A stretch of DNA of 64,000 bases from Methylocaldum marinum (GCF_003584645.1 NZ_AP017928.1:1824981-1888980); one strand, 5' to 3'. Positions 1 to 9,700 are shown, numbered from the stretch's first letter. Notes: a model not told the origin generated them from the sequence alone. Translations and numbers: made by a program.

Positions 1-64
1 TCAGCGGGAGAGCACTGCCTTCACACGGCAGGGGTCGTAGGTTCGAACCCTACACCGCCCACCA
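1..64 (+). tRNA. tRNA-Val(CAC), 5' end cut off by window edge
   Basis: The D-arm remainder, a 5-bp anticodon stem (CTGCC/GGCAG) around loop TTCACAC, a T-arm with GGTTCGAACC, the acceptor 3' strand ACCGCCC, discriminator A and an encoded CCA at 62-64 are all visible. Anticodon CAC reads GUG (Val). About a dozen 5' bases lie outside the window. A recombinase remnant follows directly, so the 3' end probably served as an attachment site. Confidence 0.93.
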
Positions 65-143
65 TACAAATCACCAACTTACATGACCTAAGTCACGCTC
101 CGCTTCCCTTACCGTGACTCAAGCATGACGCGACGGCTTCCAG

Positions 144-470
144 TCACCTCACGGCTGCCCGCATATTCTCCGGCGCTAAATGGGCATAGCACATGGTGAT
201 GTGAATGTCGGCATGGCGTAGCAATTCGGCAACTTCCCAGACGACACTCCCGCCTGGACCAACCAGGCCGCACAGGTATGGCGAAGGCCGTTGCGGATGA
301 AAATCCTCGAGACCCGCTCTCTGGCACGCCGCCGCAAAGCTTCGCTTCACATTCTGAATCCTTTCACCGTTCTGATGGCAGAACACCCAGGGTCTACTCG
401 GACAATGCCGGGCTCTGAACTCGACCCGAAACCGTAACCGATCCCAGACGAGGACACGTTCAAATGCGAA
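144..470 (-). pseudogene. Tyrosine recombinase (phage-type integrase), C-terminal remnant, frameshifted
   Basis: The minus strand encodes pieces of a tyrosine-recombinase catalytic domain. The first frame has WVFCHQNGERIQNVKRSF and then DFHP. A second frame has GLRHTCAAWLVQAG, which supplies the HxxR-type box. The first frame then resumes with EVAELLRHADIHITMCYAHL, where the Tyr of YAHL is the expected nucleophile. At least two compensating indels therefore split the domain, and no N-terminal half is visible. It sits just after the tRNA-Val 3' end, the standard place for the integrase of a tRNA-borne island, so it is most likely the dead integrase of an old island. Confidence 0.75.
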
Positions 471-594
471 ACCGTCACCTTAGAATCGCATCGGAACGCT
501 ACCCAGGCACATTGACTGGCGCTTCTCCGTGACCGATGCCAGCGAAAAAAACTCAAGCGGCTCGATCCATCACGTCCATCGTGATGAAGTACTA

Positions 595-1706
595 GTGCTT
601 ACTTGCATTAAACACCGATATGCTGCATCTTGGTGATATGACTCAGATGCAGCAACTGACATGTGATGAGAAGACCCGAAGGATTCTGGAACAGCGGAGG
701 AGCAGCCAAACGGAATTGCACAGAAACGTGTTTCGGGCACGCATTATCTTGGGGTGCCTGGACGGACGAGGTGTCATGGAATTGGCGCGGGCACTCAACA
801 CCCGTCCCAACACCGTCATCAAGTGGCGCGATCGCTTTGCCGCGGGAGGACTGGCGGGGCTGGAAGATCGGCCACGGCCCGGCGCGCCTCGGCAGTTGCC
901 GCCCGATTTGCGCGAGCAAATTCTGGGCGTTTTGGAAGAATCGCCGCCCCCTGGACAGGCGGTCTGGGATGGTGGTGCCGTGGCCCGGCGCTTGGGCGTT
1001 TCGCCACACGCGGTATGGCGGGTTTTGCGGCAGGAGGGGATTTGCCTGCAACGGCAACGTTCCTGGTGCGTTAGCACCGATCCGGAGTTCGTGGCCAAAG
1101 CCGCCGATATTGTCGGGCTCTATTTGGCGCCACCGACCAACGCGCTCGTAATTTGCGTGGACGAGAAACCGAGCATTCAGGCGTTGGAGCGGGCGAGCGG
1201 TTACGTGGAGACCGACAGCGGAAAAATCGTCCGGGGCTTCAAAAGTACCTACAAGCGCCATGGCACACTCAACTTATTTGCGGCGCTGCAAGTAGCCACC
1301 GGGCACGTTCACAGCGCAACCACCGCCACGAAAACCCGCGAGGATTTCTTGGCCTTCATGGACCAAGTCGTCGCCGAGACCCCGGCGGACCAGGAATTAC
1401 ATGTGATTTTGGACAACTATTGCACGCACAAGCGCAACGAGGACTGGTTGGCCAAGAATCCCAGGGTTCATTTTCACTTTACGCCAACCTCGGCCAGTTG
1501 GTTGAGCCAAGTGGAAATCTGGTTCGGTATCCTGAGTCGGAAAGCCTTGCGCGGGGCCAGTTTCTCCAGCATCGCTGAGTTACGGAACGCTATTGAAGCG
1601 TTCATTGCCAACTCTTCCCAAAATCCACGCCCATTCAAATGGCGCAAACGCGAAGTGCACGGCAGTCAACTCAAAAAGACTATCGTTAATTTACGTAATT
1701 AAGCAC
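595..1706 (+). mobile_element. IS630-family insertion sequence
   Basis: An element of about 1.1 kb with one transposase gene filling it. The ends carry imperfect inverted repeats: GTGCTTACTTGCATTAA on the left against GTGCTTAATTACGTAAATTA read inward from the right. A TA precedes the left end (593-594), as expected for this family, but no matching TA follows the right end, so the right flank may have been rearranged. IS3-family transposase sequence begins almost immediately after the right end. Confidence 0.75.
620..1702 (+). CDS. IS630-family transposase
   Basis: A 360-residue DDE transposase that cuts and re-inserts the surrounding element. The N-terminal third is a helix-turn-helix region (ELARALNTRPNTVIKWRDRF). 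The catalytic domain has the three acidic residues in order: D in VICVDEKPSIQ, D in HVILDNYCTHK and E in LSQVEIWFGIL, with the usual YKRHGTLNLFAAL between them. The frame is complete and the stop overlaps the right inverted repeat, so the protein may be active. A start at the ATG at 638 (MTQMQQL) is as plausible as the first ATG at 620. Confidence 0.92.
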   Translation: MLHLGDMTQMQQLTCDEKTRRILEQRRSSQTELHRNVFRARIILGCLDGRGVMELARALNTRPNTVIKWRDRFAAGGLAGLEDRPRPGAPRQLPPDLREQILGVLEESPPPGQAVWDGGAVARRLGVSPHAVWRVLRQEGICLQRQRSWCVSTDPEFVAKAADIVGLYLAPPTNALVICVDEKPSIQALERASGYVETDSGKIVRGFKSTYKRHGTLNLFAALQVATGHVHSATTATKTREDFLAFMDQVVAETPADQELHVILDNYCTHKRNEDWLAKNPRVHFHFTPTSASWLSQVEIWFGILSRKALRGASFSSIAELRNAIEAFIANSSQNPRPFKWRKREVHGSQLKKTIVNLRN

Positions 1707-1710
1707 CAGA

Positions 1711-1890
1711 ACTACCGGGTCGGCCGCTACCAAGCACGTGGACTGATGCGCGAGGCTGGAGTGTGGGTGCGCTATCGGGTGACAACGAACAACGCGCATG
1801 GCCAACCGGTGTTTCCGAATCGGCTGCAGAGGGATTTTCAGGTGGCCGCTCTGGGCCGGGTATGGGCCTCGAACATCAGGATTCTCCACA
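1711..1890 (+). pseudogene. IS3-family OrfB transposase remnant
   Basis: About 60 codons resemble the middle of an IS3-family OrfB: VGRYQARGLMREAGVWVRYR, followed by VTTNNAHGQPVFPNRLQRDF and QVAALGRVWAS. The integrase core acidic residues that should follow are absent, and the sequence then becomes unrecognisable. The match starts a few bases after the IS630 right end, so the IS630 element probably landed in, or recombined with, an older IS3 copy. Nothing is recognised from 1890 to 2064. Confidence 0.7.
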
Positions 1891-2064
1891 AGTCGTGCGC
1901 TTGGCGGCTCACGTCGCAGAATTTTCCTGATGGACTCCCGTAAATGTCAAACTGCTACGGTCTCCCAGGCTTTGCTGGGGATTTCCCTCTATTTGGTTAA
2001 ACGAGCAGGCCCAAGCTAACACTATTGTTCTCCTTCACCGTTGGCCGTACGTCCAGGCATTTAG

Positions 2065-3446
2065 CAGGCTGTTGATTTTCTCGGCCCCGGAAGCCGCATA
2101 AATTCGTTGGATGGAGCGCCTAAAATAGGCATAAACGATTGTTTGTCATGGCAAAATAATATCATTTCAAGATACTTTGGACTCTTTCATGCGCGGCGCC
2201 GACATCACCCAGCAAGAACTCTTCAGCTACCGAACCTTGGAAGACCGGATTCCCAAGGATCATCCCCTTCGCAAGCTCCGGGCCGTGGTCGACCTTCTGC
2301 TGACCACGCTGGACTCGGAATTTGATGCCCTCTATGCCCGGACCGGCCGGGAGTCGATTCCGCCGGAGCGGCTGCTGCGCGCCAGTCTCATCCAAGTCTT
2401 GTTCTCTGTCCGCTCCGAGCGGCAGTGGGTCCAGCAGATCGAATTCAATCTTTTGTACCGCTGGTTTGTCGGGCTGACGCTGGATGCCGAGGTCTGGGAC
2501 CACTCCACCTTCAGCGCCAACCGGGATCGGTTGCTGAACGAGCGGATTTCCCGGCTGTTTTTCGAGCGGGTCGTGTTGCTGGCGGAATGGCGGGACCTTT
2601 TGTCGGACGAGCATTTCTCGGTGGACGGCACGCTGATCCAGGCGTGGGCCTCCATGAAGAGCTTTGTGAAAAAGGAGGGCAGTTCGCCCCCGCCGGAGGC
2701 CGGCGGCCGGAATCCGTCAGTCGATTTCAAGGGCGAAAAGCGCGCCAACGCGACCCACGCCTCGACCACTGATCCGCCGGAGGCTCGCCTTTACAAGAAA
2801 AGCGAAGGGGATAAAGCCCAACTGTGCTTCATGGGCCATGCCCTGATGGAAAACCGGACCGGCCTGGTCGTGGATGTCGAGGTGACGCACGCCACCGGCA
2901 CGGCGGAACGGGACGCGGCCAAGATCATGATCGGTCGCACCGTCACGAAGCCCGGCGCGACGGTCGGGGCGGACAAGGCTTACGACGTGCCGGAGTTCGT
3001 GCAAGCTCTCCGGGAGCAGCGGGTCACGCCGCATGTCGCCCGGAAGGAAAAAGGCTCCGCCATCGATGGCCGCACCACCCGACACCCCGGCTACCGGACC
3101 CGCCTGAAAATGCGCAAGCGGGTGGAAGAAATCTTCGGGTGGTCGAAAACCGTGGGCGGGTTACGCCAGACCCGGTTCCGGGGTTTGAAGAAGGTGGCGG
3201 CCCAGACCGTGTTCACTTTCGCCGCCTACAACCTGACCCGGTTGGGTGGGCTGTTCGGCTGGCGATGGTCGACGGCCTAGGCGGGCGTCTGCCCAAAATT
3301 CGCCGAAAGGCGGCAAGAACCCCCAAGCGGGGGGATGAAAACCGGCTAGAACCGGGATTTCAGAGCTAAAAGGACCTTCAGCACTAAAAATTAAGCCGCC
3401 GATAAGGGGTAAAGCCGAAGGCATGGAGGCGAATTTCAACAGCCTG
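2065..3446 (+). mobile_element. IS5-family insertion sequence (IS4-type DDE)
   Basis: A complete element of about 1.38 kb. Both termini read CAGGCTGTTGA inward, at 2065 on the left and ending at 3446 on the right. The flanks are TTAG and TTAA, a near-match to the short TA-rich target duplication of this group. One intact transposase gene lies inside. The right end abuts a truncated ParE-like reading frame. Confidence 0.82.
2189..3280 (+). CDS. IS5-family transposase
   Basis: A DDE transposase of about 363 residues. The N-terminus MRGADITQQELFSYRTLEDR and the core LLRASLIQVLFSVRSERQWV are typical of IS5-group enzymes. Catalytic motifs are D in FSVDGTLIQAW, D in GADKAYDVPEF and the E region KRVEEIFGWSKTVGGLRQTR (Y/R...E signature). 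The glycine/proline-rich GEKRANATHASTTDPPEARL segment is also characteristic. The TTG at 2177 would add four residues, but the ATG at 2189 matches the conserved family N-terminus. The frame is complete and no damage is visible. Confidence 0.93.
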   Translation: MRGADITQQELFSYRTLEDRIPKDHPLRKLRAVVDLLLTTLDSEFDALYARTGRESIPPERLLRASLIQVLFSVRSERQWVQQIEFNLLYRWFVGLTLDAEVWDHSTFSANRDRLLNERISRLFFERVVLLAEWRDLLSDEHFSVDGTLIQAWASMKSFVKKEGSSPPPEAGGRNPSVDFKGEKRANATHASTTDPPEARLYKKSEGDKAQLCFMGHALMENRTGLVVDVEVTHATGTAERDAAKIMIGRTVTKPGATVGADKAYDVPEFVQALREQRVTPHVARKEKGSAIDGRTTRHPGYRTRLKMRKRVEEIFGWSKTVGGLRQTRFRGLKKVAAQTVFTFAAYNLTRLGGLFGWRWSTA

Positions 3447-3590
3447 TTAAAGGGTTGGGGCTATCGGGTAATGTACCGCCTGGAATCCGATCGCGTGCTC
3501 ATCCTCGCCGTCATGCACGGTAGGCGCGATGCGGCAGGGCAGGACAAGACAAGACAAGAAGCCGTGGGAGCAAGGATAGCCGGTAGGTAA
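3447..3590 (+). pseudogene. RelE/ParE-like toxin, C-terminal fragment truncated by IS
   Basis: From 3453 an open frame reads GWGYRVMYRLESDRVLILAV followed by MHGRRD and ends at TAA 3588-3590. The pattern Y-x-V-x-Y-R-x-E-x-D-x-V-x-I-L-x-V-x-H-G-R-R-D is the last beta-strands of the ParE/RelE toxin fold. The rest of the toxin and any antitoxin are missing because the frame begins at the IS5-type right end. It is probably inactive. Confidence 0.58.
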
Positions 3591-3635
3591 ACGCCCGGCT
3601 TGGATATTCGCTACAAGACTTACTACAACCAGCAC

Positions 3636-4190
3636 ATGAGCAAGTCACTTGAAGACACCAGCAAATTTCTAAGTTACGTACTACGCCACGAACCGCAGGC
3701 CATTGGCCTCACGTTGGACAGCGAAGGCTGGGCTGATATCGCGGCCCTCATTGAGGGGGCCAGGCAAGCCGGAACAATATTAAATCGCGATCTGATTCAG
3801 CAAGTCATGGATACCAGCGACAAGAAGCGCTTCACCATTTCAGAAGACGGTTTACGGATTCGTGCAGCTCAAGGCCATTCGGCCAAAACCGTTGCCATTA
3901 CTTATCCAGAGAAAATACCCACAGAGTTTCTCTATCACGGTACGGCTGCACGCTTCTTGGAATCGATTCTGAAGGAGGGATTGCGCCCCGGTAAGCGCCA
4001 CCATGTGCATTTAACGCAAGACGAACAAACAGCGGTCGCCGTCGGCCAGCGCTACGGCAAGCCGGTTGTTCTAAAAATTGAAGCCCTGCGGATGCACCAG
4101 CAGGGCTTCAAGTTCTTCTTGGCTGAGAACGGCGTCTGGCTAACCGATTGGGTACCGCCAGAGTTCTTAAATGCAGACCTGGATAAATAA
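3636..4190 (+). CDS. kptA: RNA 2'-phosphotransferase, Tpt1/KptA family
   Basis: A 184-residue protein. The family transfers an internal RNA 2'-phosphate to NAD+, giving ADP-ribose 1'',2''-cyclic phosphate and nicotinamide. The N-terminal winged-helix part begins SKFLSYVLRHEP, a KptA hallmark. The C-terminal ADP-ribosyltransferase-like part has FLYHGTAARFLESILKEGL, then KRHHVHLT and QQGFKFFLAENGVWLT, matching the family's conserved R-H-x-R-like core. The ATG at 3636 is preferred over the upstream TTG at 3600 because the family starts shortly before the LSYVLRH motif. Bacterial KptA has no settled physiological role. It lies among mobile debris, consistent with transfer. Confidence 0.9.
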   Translation: MSKSLEDTSKFLSYVLRHEPQAIGLTLDSEGWADIAALIEGARQAGTILNRDLIQQVMDTSDKKRFTISEDGLRIRAAQGHSAKTVAITYPEKIPTEFLYHGTAARFLESILKEGLRPGKRHHVHLTQDEQTAVAVGQRYGKPVVLKIEALRMHQQGFKFFLAENGVWLTDWVPPEFLNADLDK

Positions 4191-4353
4191 ATCGTCAACT
4201 ATCGAATTCGATGAAGCCTATTTGATGGCGTTCGCGTCTCCGGCTTGACCGGATATCCGCCACTGCCTATTTCCCCACGTCGAGTGCTTGATTAGAGCTT
4301 CCGATATGGGTAGCATTCGGCGCGCCCGCGCATGTAGCGGTCGAGCCTAGTCC

Positions 4354-5223
4354 ATGTCATCCGCGGTGGACGATGGCGGCAGCCGAGCTGTCAAACCGTG
4401 CCCTGCCGGCCAGTCAGGGTGTTCTCGAACTAGGCAAAAGGAGCCAAAGTCGAATTCTCGGATTTCCTCGTCGGTAGGAATGAACGGCGTGAACGCGCCT
4501 GAAGACGTACTGCTGGTGCAGCGGCTGCTCAACGCCAACCGGCATCTCATGATCGGTGCCCGCGAGATCGCCGAAGACCGCGTGCTTGACCCGAAAACGA
4601 TCGAGGTGATATTGAAGTTCCAACGCGAGGTGATTCGCCTCAAGGTCCCCGACGGCAGGATCGATCCGGACGGCCGCACCTTCCAGGCGCTCGTTGCCCG
4701 TCCCAGGGCGGTCGCCGAGCCCCCGGCTCCCGCTCCCACCCTGATCAAGGTGACCTCGACCTTGGTGTTTCCGCTGCGAAAAAGGCCAACGGCCAGCTAC
4801 AAGAGCGGGGCTCGCGAGTTCGGTGCCAGACGCGACGGGGGCAAGCGCCGGCATGCCGGCTGCGATCTGCTCGCTTCGCCCGGCACACCGATCCTTGCCA
4901 TGGACGACGGCGAGGTCAATGCCGATCCCTATTATTTCTACAGTGGGACCAACGCTCTGGAAATACGCCACGCGGACGGCTGGATCGCCCGCTACGGCGA
5001 GATTTCGGGGGCCGCGGTCGGCCTGAAACGCGGCAGCCAGGTCAAACGCGGGCAGGTCATCACCTACGTGGGGCAACTGGGCAGCGGTCGATCCATGCTG
5101 CATCTCGAATTCTATACGGGGTCCGGTTCCGGAAATTTGACCGTCCGCGGCAACAGACCCTTTCAACGGAGATCGGATCTGGCCAACCCCACCGAGTTCC
5201 TGGATGCCGCCGTACTTGCCTGA
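4354..5223 (+). CDS. Peptidoglycan-binding / M23-type peptidase-like protein
   Basis: 289 residues. An N-terminal peptidoglycan-binding-like domain (about residues 38-115) contains SSVGMNGVNAPEDVLLVQRL and ends in an FQ-x-E segment. A C-terminal LytM/M23 fold (about 150-285) has the first zinc motif RRHAGCD (H167, D171) and a late H250 in SMLHLEFY. The canonical H-x-H is altered: the first His position is Met, and only the zinc-ligand His remains. No signal peptide is visible. Domain order and the following lipoprotein resemble cell-wall-degrading effectors delivered between bacteria, but no secretion genes are in the window. The start is uncertain, although the binding domain requires one upstream of 4480. 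Confidence 0.72.
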   Translation: MSSAVDDGGSRAVKPCPAGQSGCSRTRQKEPKSNSRISSSVGMNGVNAPEDVLLVQRLLNANRHLMIGAREIAEDRVLDPKTIEVILKFQREVIRLKVPDGRIDPDGRTFQALVARPRAVAEPPAPAPTLIKVTSTLVFPLRKRPTASYKSGAREFGARRDGGKRRHAGCDLLASPGTPILAMDDGEVNADPYYFYSGTNALEIRHADGWIARYGEISGAAVGLKRGSQVKRGQVITYVGQLGSGRSMLHLEFYTGSGSGNLTVRGNRPFQRRSDLANPTEFLDAAVLA

Positions 5224-5277
5224 AGAAGACCGAAATCCGGGGCCGGACGCTTGTAGCCACGCCCTTTCGAGGTGCCG

Positions 5278-5700
5278 ATGACCACGTTCAAATCAATGCC
5301 GTTGCATAGAAAGCTCATTTGCCTGCTCATAGTTTGGAGCACCGGTTGCGGCGCCGACGAGCCTCCGTTGCCGGCCGACCTACAGCAGACATGGGCAGCG
5401 TTTCGTACTGCCGTTCAGGCGGGGGATGCCGAGGGGGTTGCGAGAATTTCGGCATTCCCGATCCGAGCCAATGATTTCGGCGGCAAGATCGTCAGCGCTT
5501 CGGTCCTGGAACAGCGCTTTGCGCGTATATTCGGGGACGCCGTGAGGCAGTGCGTCGCGCAGAAACGTCCGCAATCCATGGAAGGCTACCCTGGCTATAT
5601 CCTCGACTGCGACAACGACAATCTCGCGATCGGCTTCGGATTCGAGCTCAAACGGGGAAATTACCGATTCACTTACATCGACAACGCGAATGCAGAATGA
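5278..5700 (+). CDS. Small predicted lipoprotein, candidate immunity partner
   Basis: 140 residues. The N-terminus has a positively charged start, a hydrophobic stretch (LICLLIVW) and a lipobox-like STGC, predicting lipidation and periplasmic anchoring. The mature part is a compact acidic domain with two further cysteines and no motif I recognise. It begins 54 bp after the M23-type gene on the same strand, and a small periplasmic lipoprotein in that position suggests protection from the hydrolase. That is inference from layout. A GTG at 5272 would add two residues. Confidence 0.55.
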   Translation: MTTFKSMPLHRKLICLLIVWSTGCGADEPPLPADLQQTWAAFRTAVQAGDAEGVARISAFPIRANDFGGKIVSASVLEQRFARIFGDAVRQCVAQKRPQSMEGYPGYILDCDNDNLAIGFGFELKRGNYRFTYIDNANAE

Positions 5701-5742
5701 AGTGTCCCGGCCAGTATTCAACGAAAAATCCATTTGCGCTGT

Positions 5743-5769
5743 TGATACATATGATACATATGATACATA
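5743..5769. repeat. Three tandem copies of TGATACATA
   Basis: The 9-mer TGATACATA occurs three times head to tail without a mismatch. A palindromic segment (5773-5815, CATTCCGGCATGGACTGCGG then a GTCCATGG core) follows and looks like a dispersed intergenic repeat. No gene covers 5701-5837. Confidence 0.85.
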
Positions 5770-5837
5770 GACGTCATTCCGGCATGGACTGCGGGAATCC
5801 AGAGTCCATGGATGGTTGACAGGATCCCCCCCGTGTC

Positions 5838-6321
5838 CCAATGCCGTTAAGTTAAGGAGCTTGTGGTATACTATGTGACGTAACTATCTGAAAACAAAGG
5901 ATTAATCAATGAAGGTCGCTTAGCACTATCCATGCCGGTATTCTTGCCGATCTCACCAAAACGCTTCACGATCCCCAGTTCATCGCCGACCATCGCACCC
6001 GCCCAACCGCCTTCTCCCGGCAGCGCATCCTCACCTTCAACCTCGCCGAAGCCCTCGCCCGCTCCGCCTACGACACCCTGCCCGAAGACAAGGCCCCACG
6101 CTATGACCCCAATGTGACCTATGTCCTCAACTCCCTGAAGACGCGTCTATTCTGCTGGCTCATCCAGCGCGTATCCCCCAGCCAAATCCTCACCCTTATC
6201 GAGCTCTATGCCAGAACCCTGGCGCTCAAACGGCCCGATCGAAAGGCACCAAGACCCCAATCCCGCATCAAGCCAAAACCTCGACGTCAATACAAATGAC
6301 CCCTTAACTTAACGGCATTGG
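5838..6321 (+). mobile_element. Internally deleted IS4-family element (MITE-like), perfect 20-bp inverted repeats
   Basis: Both ends read CCAATGCCGTTAAGTTAAGG inward (5838-5857 and the complement at 6302-6321), 20 of 20 identical. The sequence resembles IS4-family termini. The 484-bp interior has only the two ends of a transposase gene, so the element is non-autonomous. It could still move if a full-length relative supplies transposase. Confidence 0.8.
5909..6299 (+). pseudogene. IS4-family transposase, N- and C-terminal ends joined by deletion
   Basis: After ATG at 5909 (MKVA then a stop), the neighbouring frame reads IHAGILADLTKTLHDPQFIA and then RTRPTAFSRQRILTFNL. This is the usual opening of an IS4-family transposase. 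The frame then passes directly into RLFCWLIQRVSPSQILTLIE and a basic tail KAPRPQSRIKPKPRRQYK typical of the C-terminus. The catalytic middle, some 250-300 residues, is missing, and there is an indel after the fourth codon. Confidence 0.65.
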
Positions 6322-6324
6322 TGG

Positions 6325-6670
6325 TTGACGGAGCCCATCGGCAGAACGTCAAACCGCCGCGACCCAAATCGGAAGCGATCATCGTGCAGCGCCCCGAACC
6401 CGGCCTGAAACAGCGGCAGGGATTATGCCCGGACACGGGCTACAATTATGGCGAGGTTCGCGCCTTGGCGGGGGGATTCACTGTACGGCACATCCGGACG
6501 CGGGGTGAACAAGCGCATGTGCTCAAATGCGAGGTCGGCTTCAAGGCGCAGCACCGGATCGTGAAGCAAAGTCACAGGTGATTTAACCGGCTTCTTCGTC
6601 TACCGATCCACCGGCAGAAGCGTGTCGATGCGTTTCTCGCCATGCTGCATTTAACCTGAGGCATCATCAT
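6325..6670 (+). pseudogene. IS5-type transposase remnant
   Basis: The degraded frame contains KSEAIIVQRPEPGLKQRQGL, then CPDTGYNYGEVRAL and HIRTRGEQAHVLKCEVGFKA. A following frame gives NRLLRLPIHRQKRVDAFLAM and LHL. These match, in order, the second catalytic region (CLDKGYDYDEVRAL type) and the end (NRFRRLLVRWEKK...NYLAMLHL type) of an IS5-group transposase. Stops and indels break it, and no inverted repeats are identifiable. Confidence 0.6.
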
Positions 6671-6753
6671 CGGGCGCGACACCTGTCTACTGGGGGAGGC
6701 TCTCAGGAGTCGATCTTCTCTCGAGGCTTACACGGATAAGGTGCACCATAAAC

Positions 6754-9700
6754 ATGATTGACAAAATTAAAAACGTGCTGCCTCTGTCGGCCGCGCAAAC
6801 CGGCATGTGGTTCATGCAGAAGTTCAGTTCACCGGACTCGATATTCAATCTTGCCGAGTCCATCGAAATCCATGGGCCGATTGATCCTGCCCTGTTCGAG
6901 GCCGCGTTGCGGCAGGCAGCCATGGAGGCCGACACGGTGCGTGTCCGCTTCATCGAGGAGATCGATGGGCCGCGGCAGATCGTCGCCCCCTCTTTCGATG
7001 GAGACATCCCGTTTATCGATGTCAGTACCGAACCGGACCCGCGCGCCGCGGAACGCTGGATGATGGCCGAACTGACCCGGCCGGTCGATCTTCTGACCGG
7101 TCAACTCTGGGCGTCCGCCCTGTTCAAGGTCGCACCCGACCGCTTCCTCTGGTATCACCGCAGCCACCATATCATCATGGATGGCTTTACCGGAGGACTT
7201 TTTGCCCGGCGCGTCGCAGACCTCTACACCGCGCTCGTCGAAGGGAGGCCCGCCCCTGAAGCCGGGGCGTTCGGTCCGTTGTCCCTCCTGATCGAGGAAG
7301 AGGCCATCTATCGCGAGTCGGAGCGGTTCACGCGCGACCGCGAATACTGGCTGGGCCGCTTCGGCGATCGGCCGGAACCCCTCAGCCTGGCGAGCCGGCG
7401 TTCGCCGAATATCGGCGGTCTGCTCCGCCAGACGTCGCATCTTTCATCCGAAAGCGTGGACCGGTTGCAGCGGATTGCGCAGACGGCCGGAGCCAGCCTG
7501 CCGCAGATCGTGATCGCCGCAACCGCCGCTTATCTTTACCGGGTAACGGGCGTGGAGGATCTGGTTATCGGCCTTCCGGTCACTGCGCGGACCAATAGCC
7601 GCCTGCGGTGCGTTCCGGGCATGCTTGCCAATGCAGTGCCGCTGCGTCTCGCAATGGCTCCGGACATGAGCATGAGCGAACTCCTCCACCAAGTCGGACG
7701 GGAAGTCCGCCAGGTTCTTCGGCATCAGCGCTACCGCTACGAGGACTTGCGGCGAGATCTCAATCTTATGGCCGATAACCGGCATCTCTTTTCGATGGTC
7801 ATCAACATCGAGCCGTTCGATTATGATCTTCGCTTCGCCGGCCATCCTGTAACCGTGCATAACCTTTCGAACGGTTCGGTCGATGATCTCGCCATTTTCG
7901 TTTACGATCGGGGCGACGGCAAAGGTCTCAGGATCGACTTCGACGCCAATCCCGCCCTGTACTGCGCAGAGGATCTGGCCGCTCACCAGCGACGTTTCCT
8001 GAGGCTGGTGGACTCCATTTCGCGCGGTCCCGGCCTGCTCGTCGGGCGGATCGACATCCTCGACCCCGTGGAACGCCGGCAGGTTCTGGTCGACTGGAAC
8101 GACACCGCGCACCCCATTCCGAAGACCACCCTGCCGGCGCAGTTGGAAGCTCAGGCTTCTCGCCGTCCGAAGGCCACCGCGCTGGTATTCGACGACGGCG
8201 TGCTGAGCTATGCCGAACTGAATGCCCGCGCCAACCGGCTCGCGCATTTCCTGATCGGCCGGGGTGGCGGTCCCGAGCGCATCGTCGCCGTCGCCCTTCC
8301 CCGCTCGGCGGACATGATCATCGGCCTGCTCGCCGTCCTCAAGACCGGTGCCGCCTATCTGCCCATCGACCCGAACTATCCTGCCGAGCGGATCGATTTC
8401 ATATGCCAGGATGCCGGCCCGGCCTGTGTGATCACCAACACGGCGATCGCGCCCGGTCTGCCCGAGGCGATGCCGCGGATCATCCTCGACCGGACGGAGA
8501 CTGCCGAGGCTCTCGCCCTCGCCCCGGACACCAACCCGGGCGATGCCGAGCGCATCCTGCCGCTCTCCCCCCATCATGCCGCCTATGTCATCTATACCTC
8601 GGGATCCACCGGCACGCCGAAAGGCGTCGTCGTCCCCCATGCCGGAATGCCGAATCTCGCCGAAGCCCTGATCGAGCATTTCGGGATCACATCCGAATCA
8701 CGCATCCTGCAGTTTGCGTCCTTCAGCTTCGATGCCTCCGTCATGGAACTGCTGATGACCTTTCCCGCCGGAGCGGCCCTGGTCGTCCCGCCGCCGGGCG
8801 CGCTGGTCGGCGAAATCCTTGCCGACACGCTGAAACGGCACGCCGTCAGCCATGCACTGATTCCGCCGGCGGTGCTCGCCGGCTTGCCGCCCGACTGCTT
8901 CGAGGACTTTCGGACCCTCATCGTCGGCGGCGACGCCTGCCCGCCGGATCTGATCGCCCGCTGGTCGGAGGGTCGGCGGATGATCAACGCCTACGGACCT
9001 ACCGAGGCGACCATCTGCGCCACCCTGAGCCAGGATCTGTCGGGCGCCGTGATGCCGTCTCTCGGCCGGCCGATCCGGAACACCCGGATCTATGTCCTGG
9101 ACCGCGCGCTGCAGCCCGTCCCGGCCGGCATCACGGGCGAGATCTACATTGCCGGCGAAGGGCTGGCGCGCGGTTATCTCGGCCGCCCCGACCTGACCGC
9201 CGAACGCTTTATCGCCGATCCCTTCGGGCCGCCGGGTACCCGCATGTATCGCACCGGCGACCTCGCCCGCTGGCGTCCTGACGGCGCGCTCGACTTTCTC
9301 GGCCGCATCGACCACCAGGTCAAGATCCGTGGCTTCCGCATCGAACCGGGAGAGATCGAAGCCGCCCTCGTCACCCATCCCGGCGTCGCCCAGGCCGTCG
9401 TCATCGCCTGCGGGGACCGGCCCGACGATAAGCACCTGGTCGCCTATGTCGTCCCCGCCCCGGGTTGCAGCCCATCGCCGAGCGATCTCCACCGACATCT
9501 GGCCGAAACCCTGCCGGACTACATGGCGCCGGCAATCTTCGTTACGCTCGATGCGTTGCCGCTGACCGCCAACGGCAAGCTCGACCGTAAGGCCCTGCCG
9601 GCACCGGAGCGGCAGGCGACCTCGGATTACACCGCTCCGCGCACGCCGACCGAGAAGGTGCTGGCCGATCTCTGGGCCGAGACATTCGGGCTCGAACGGG

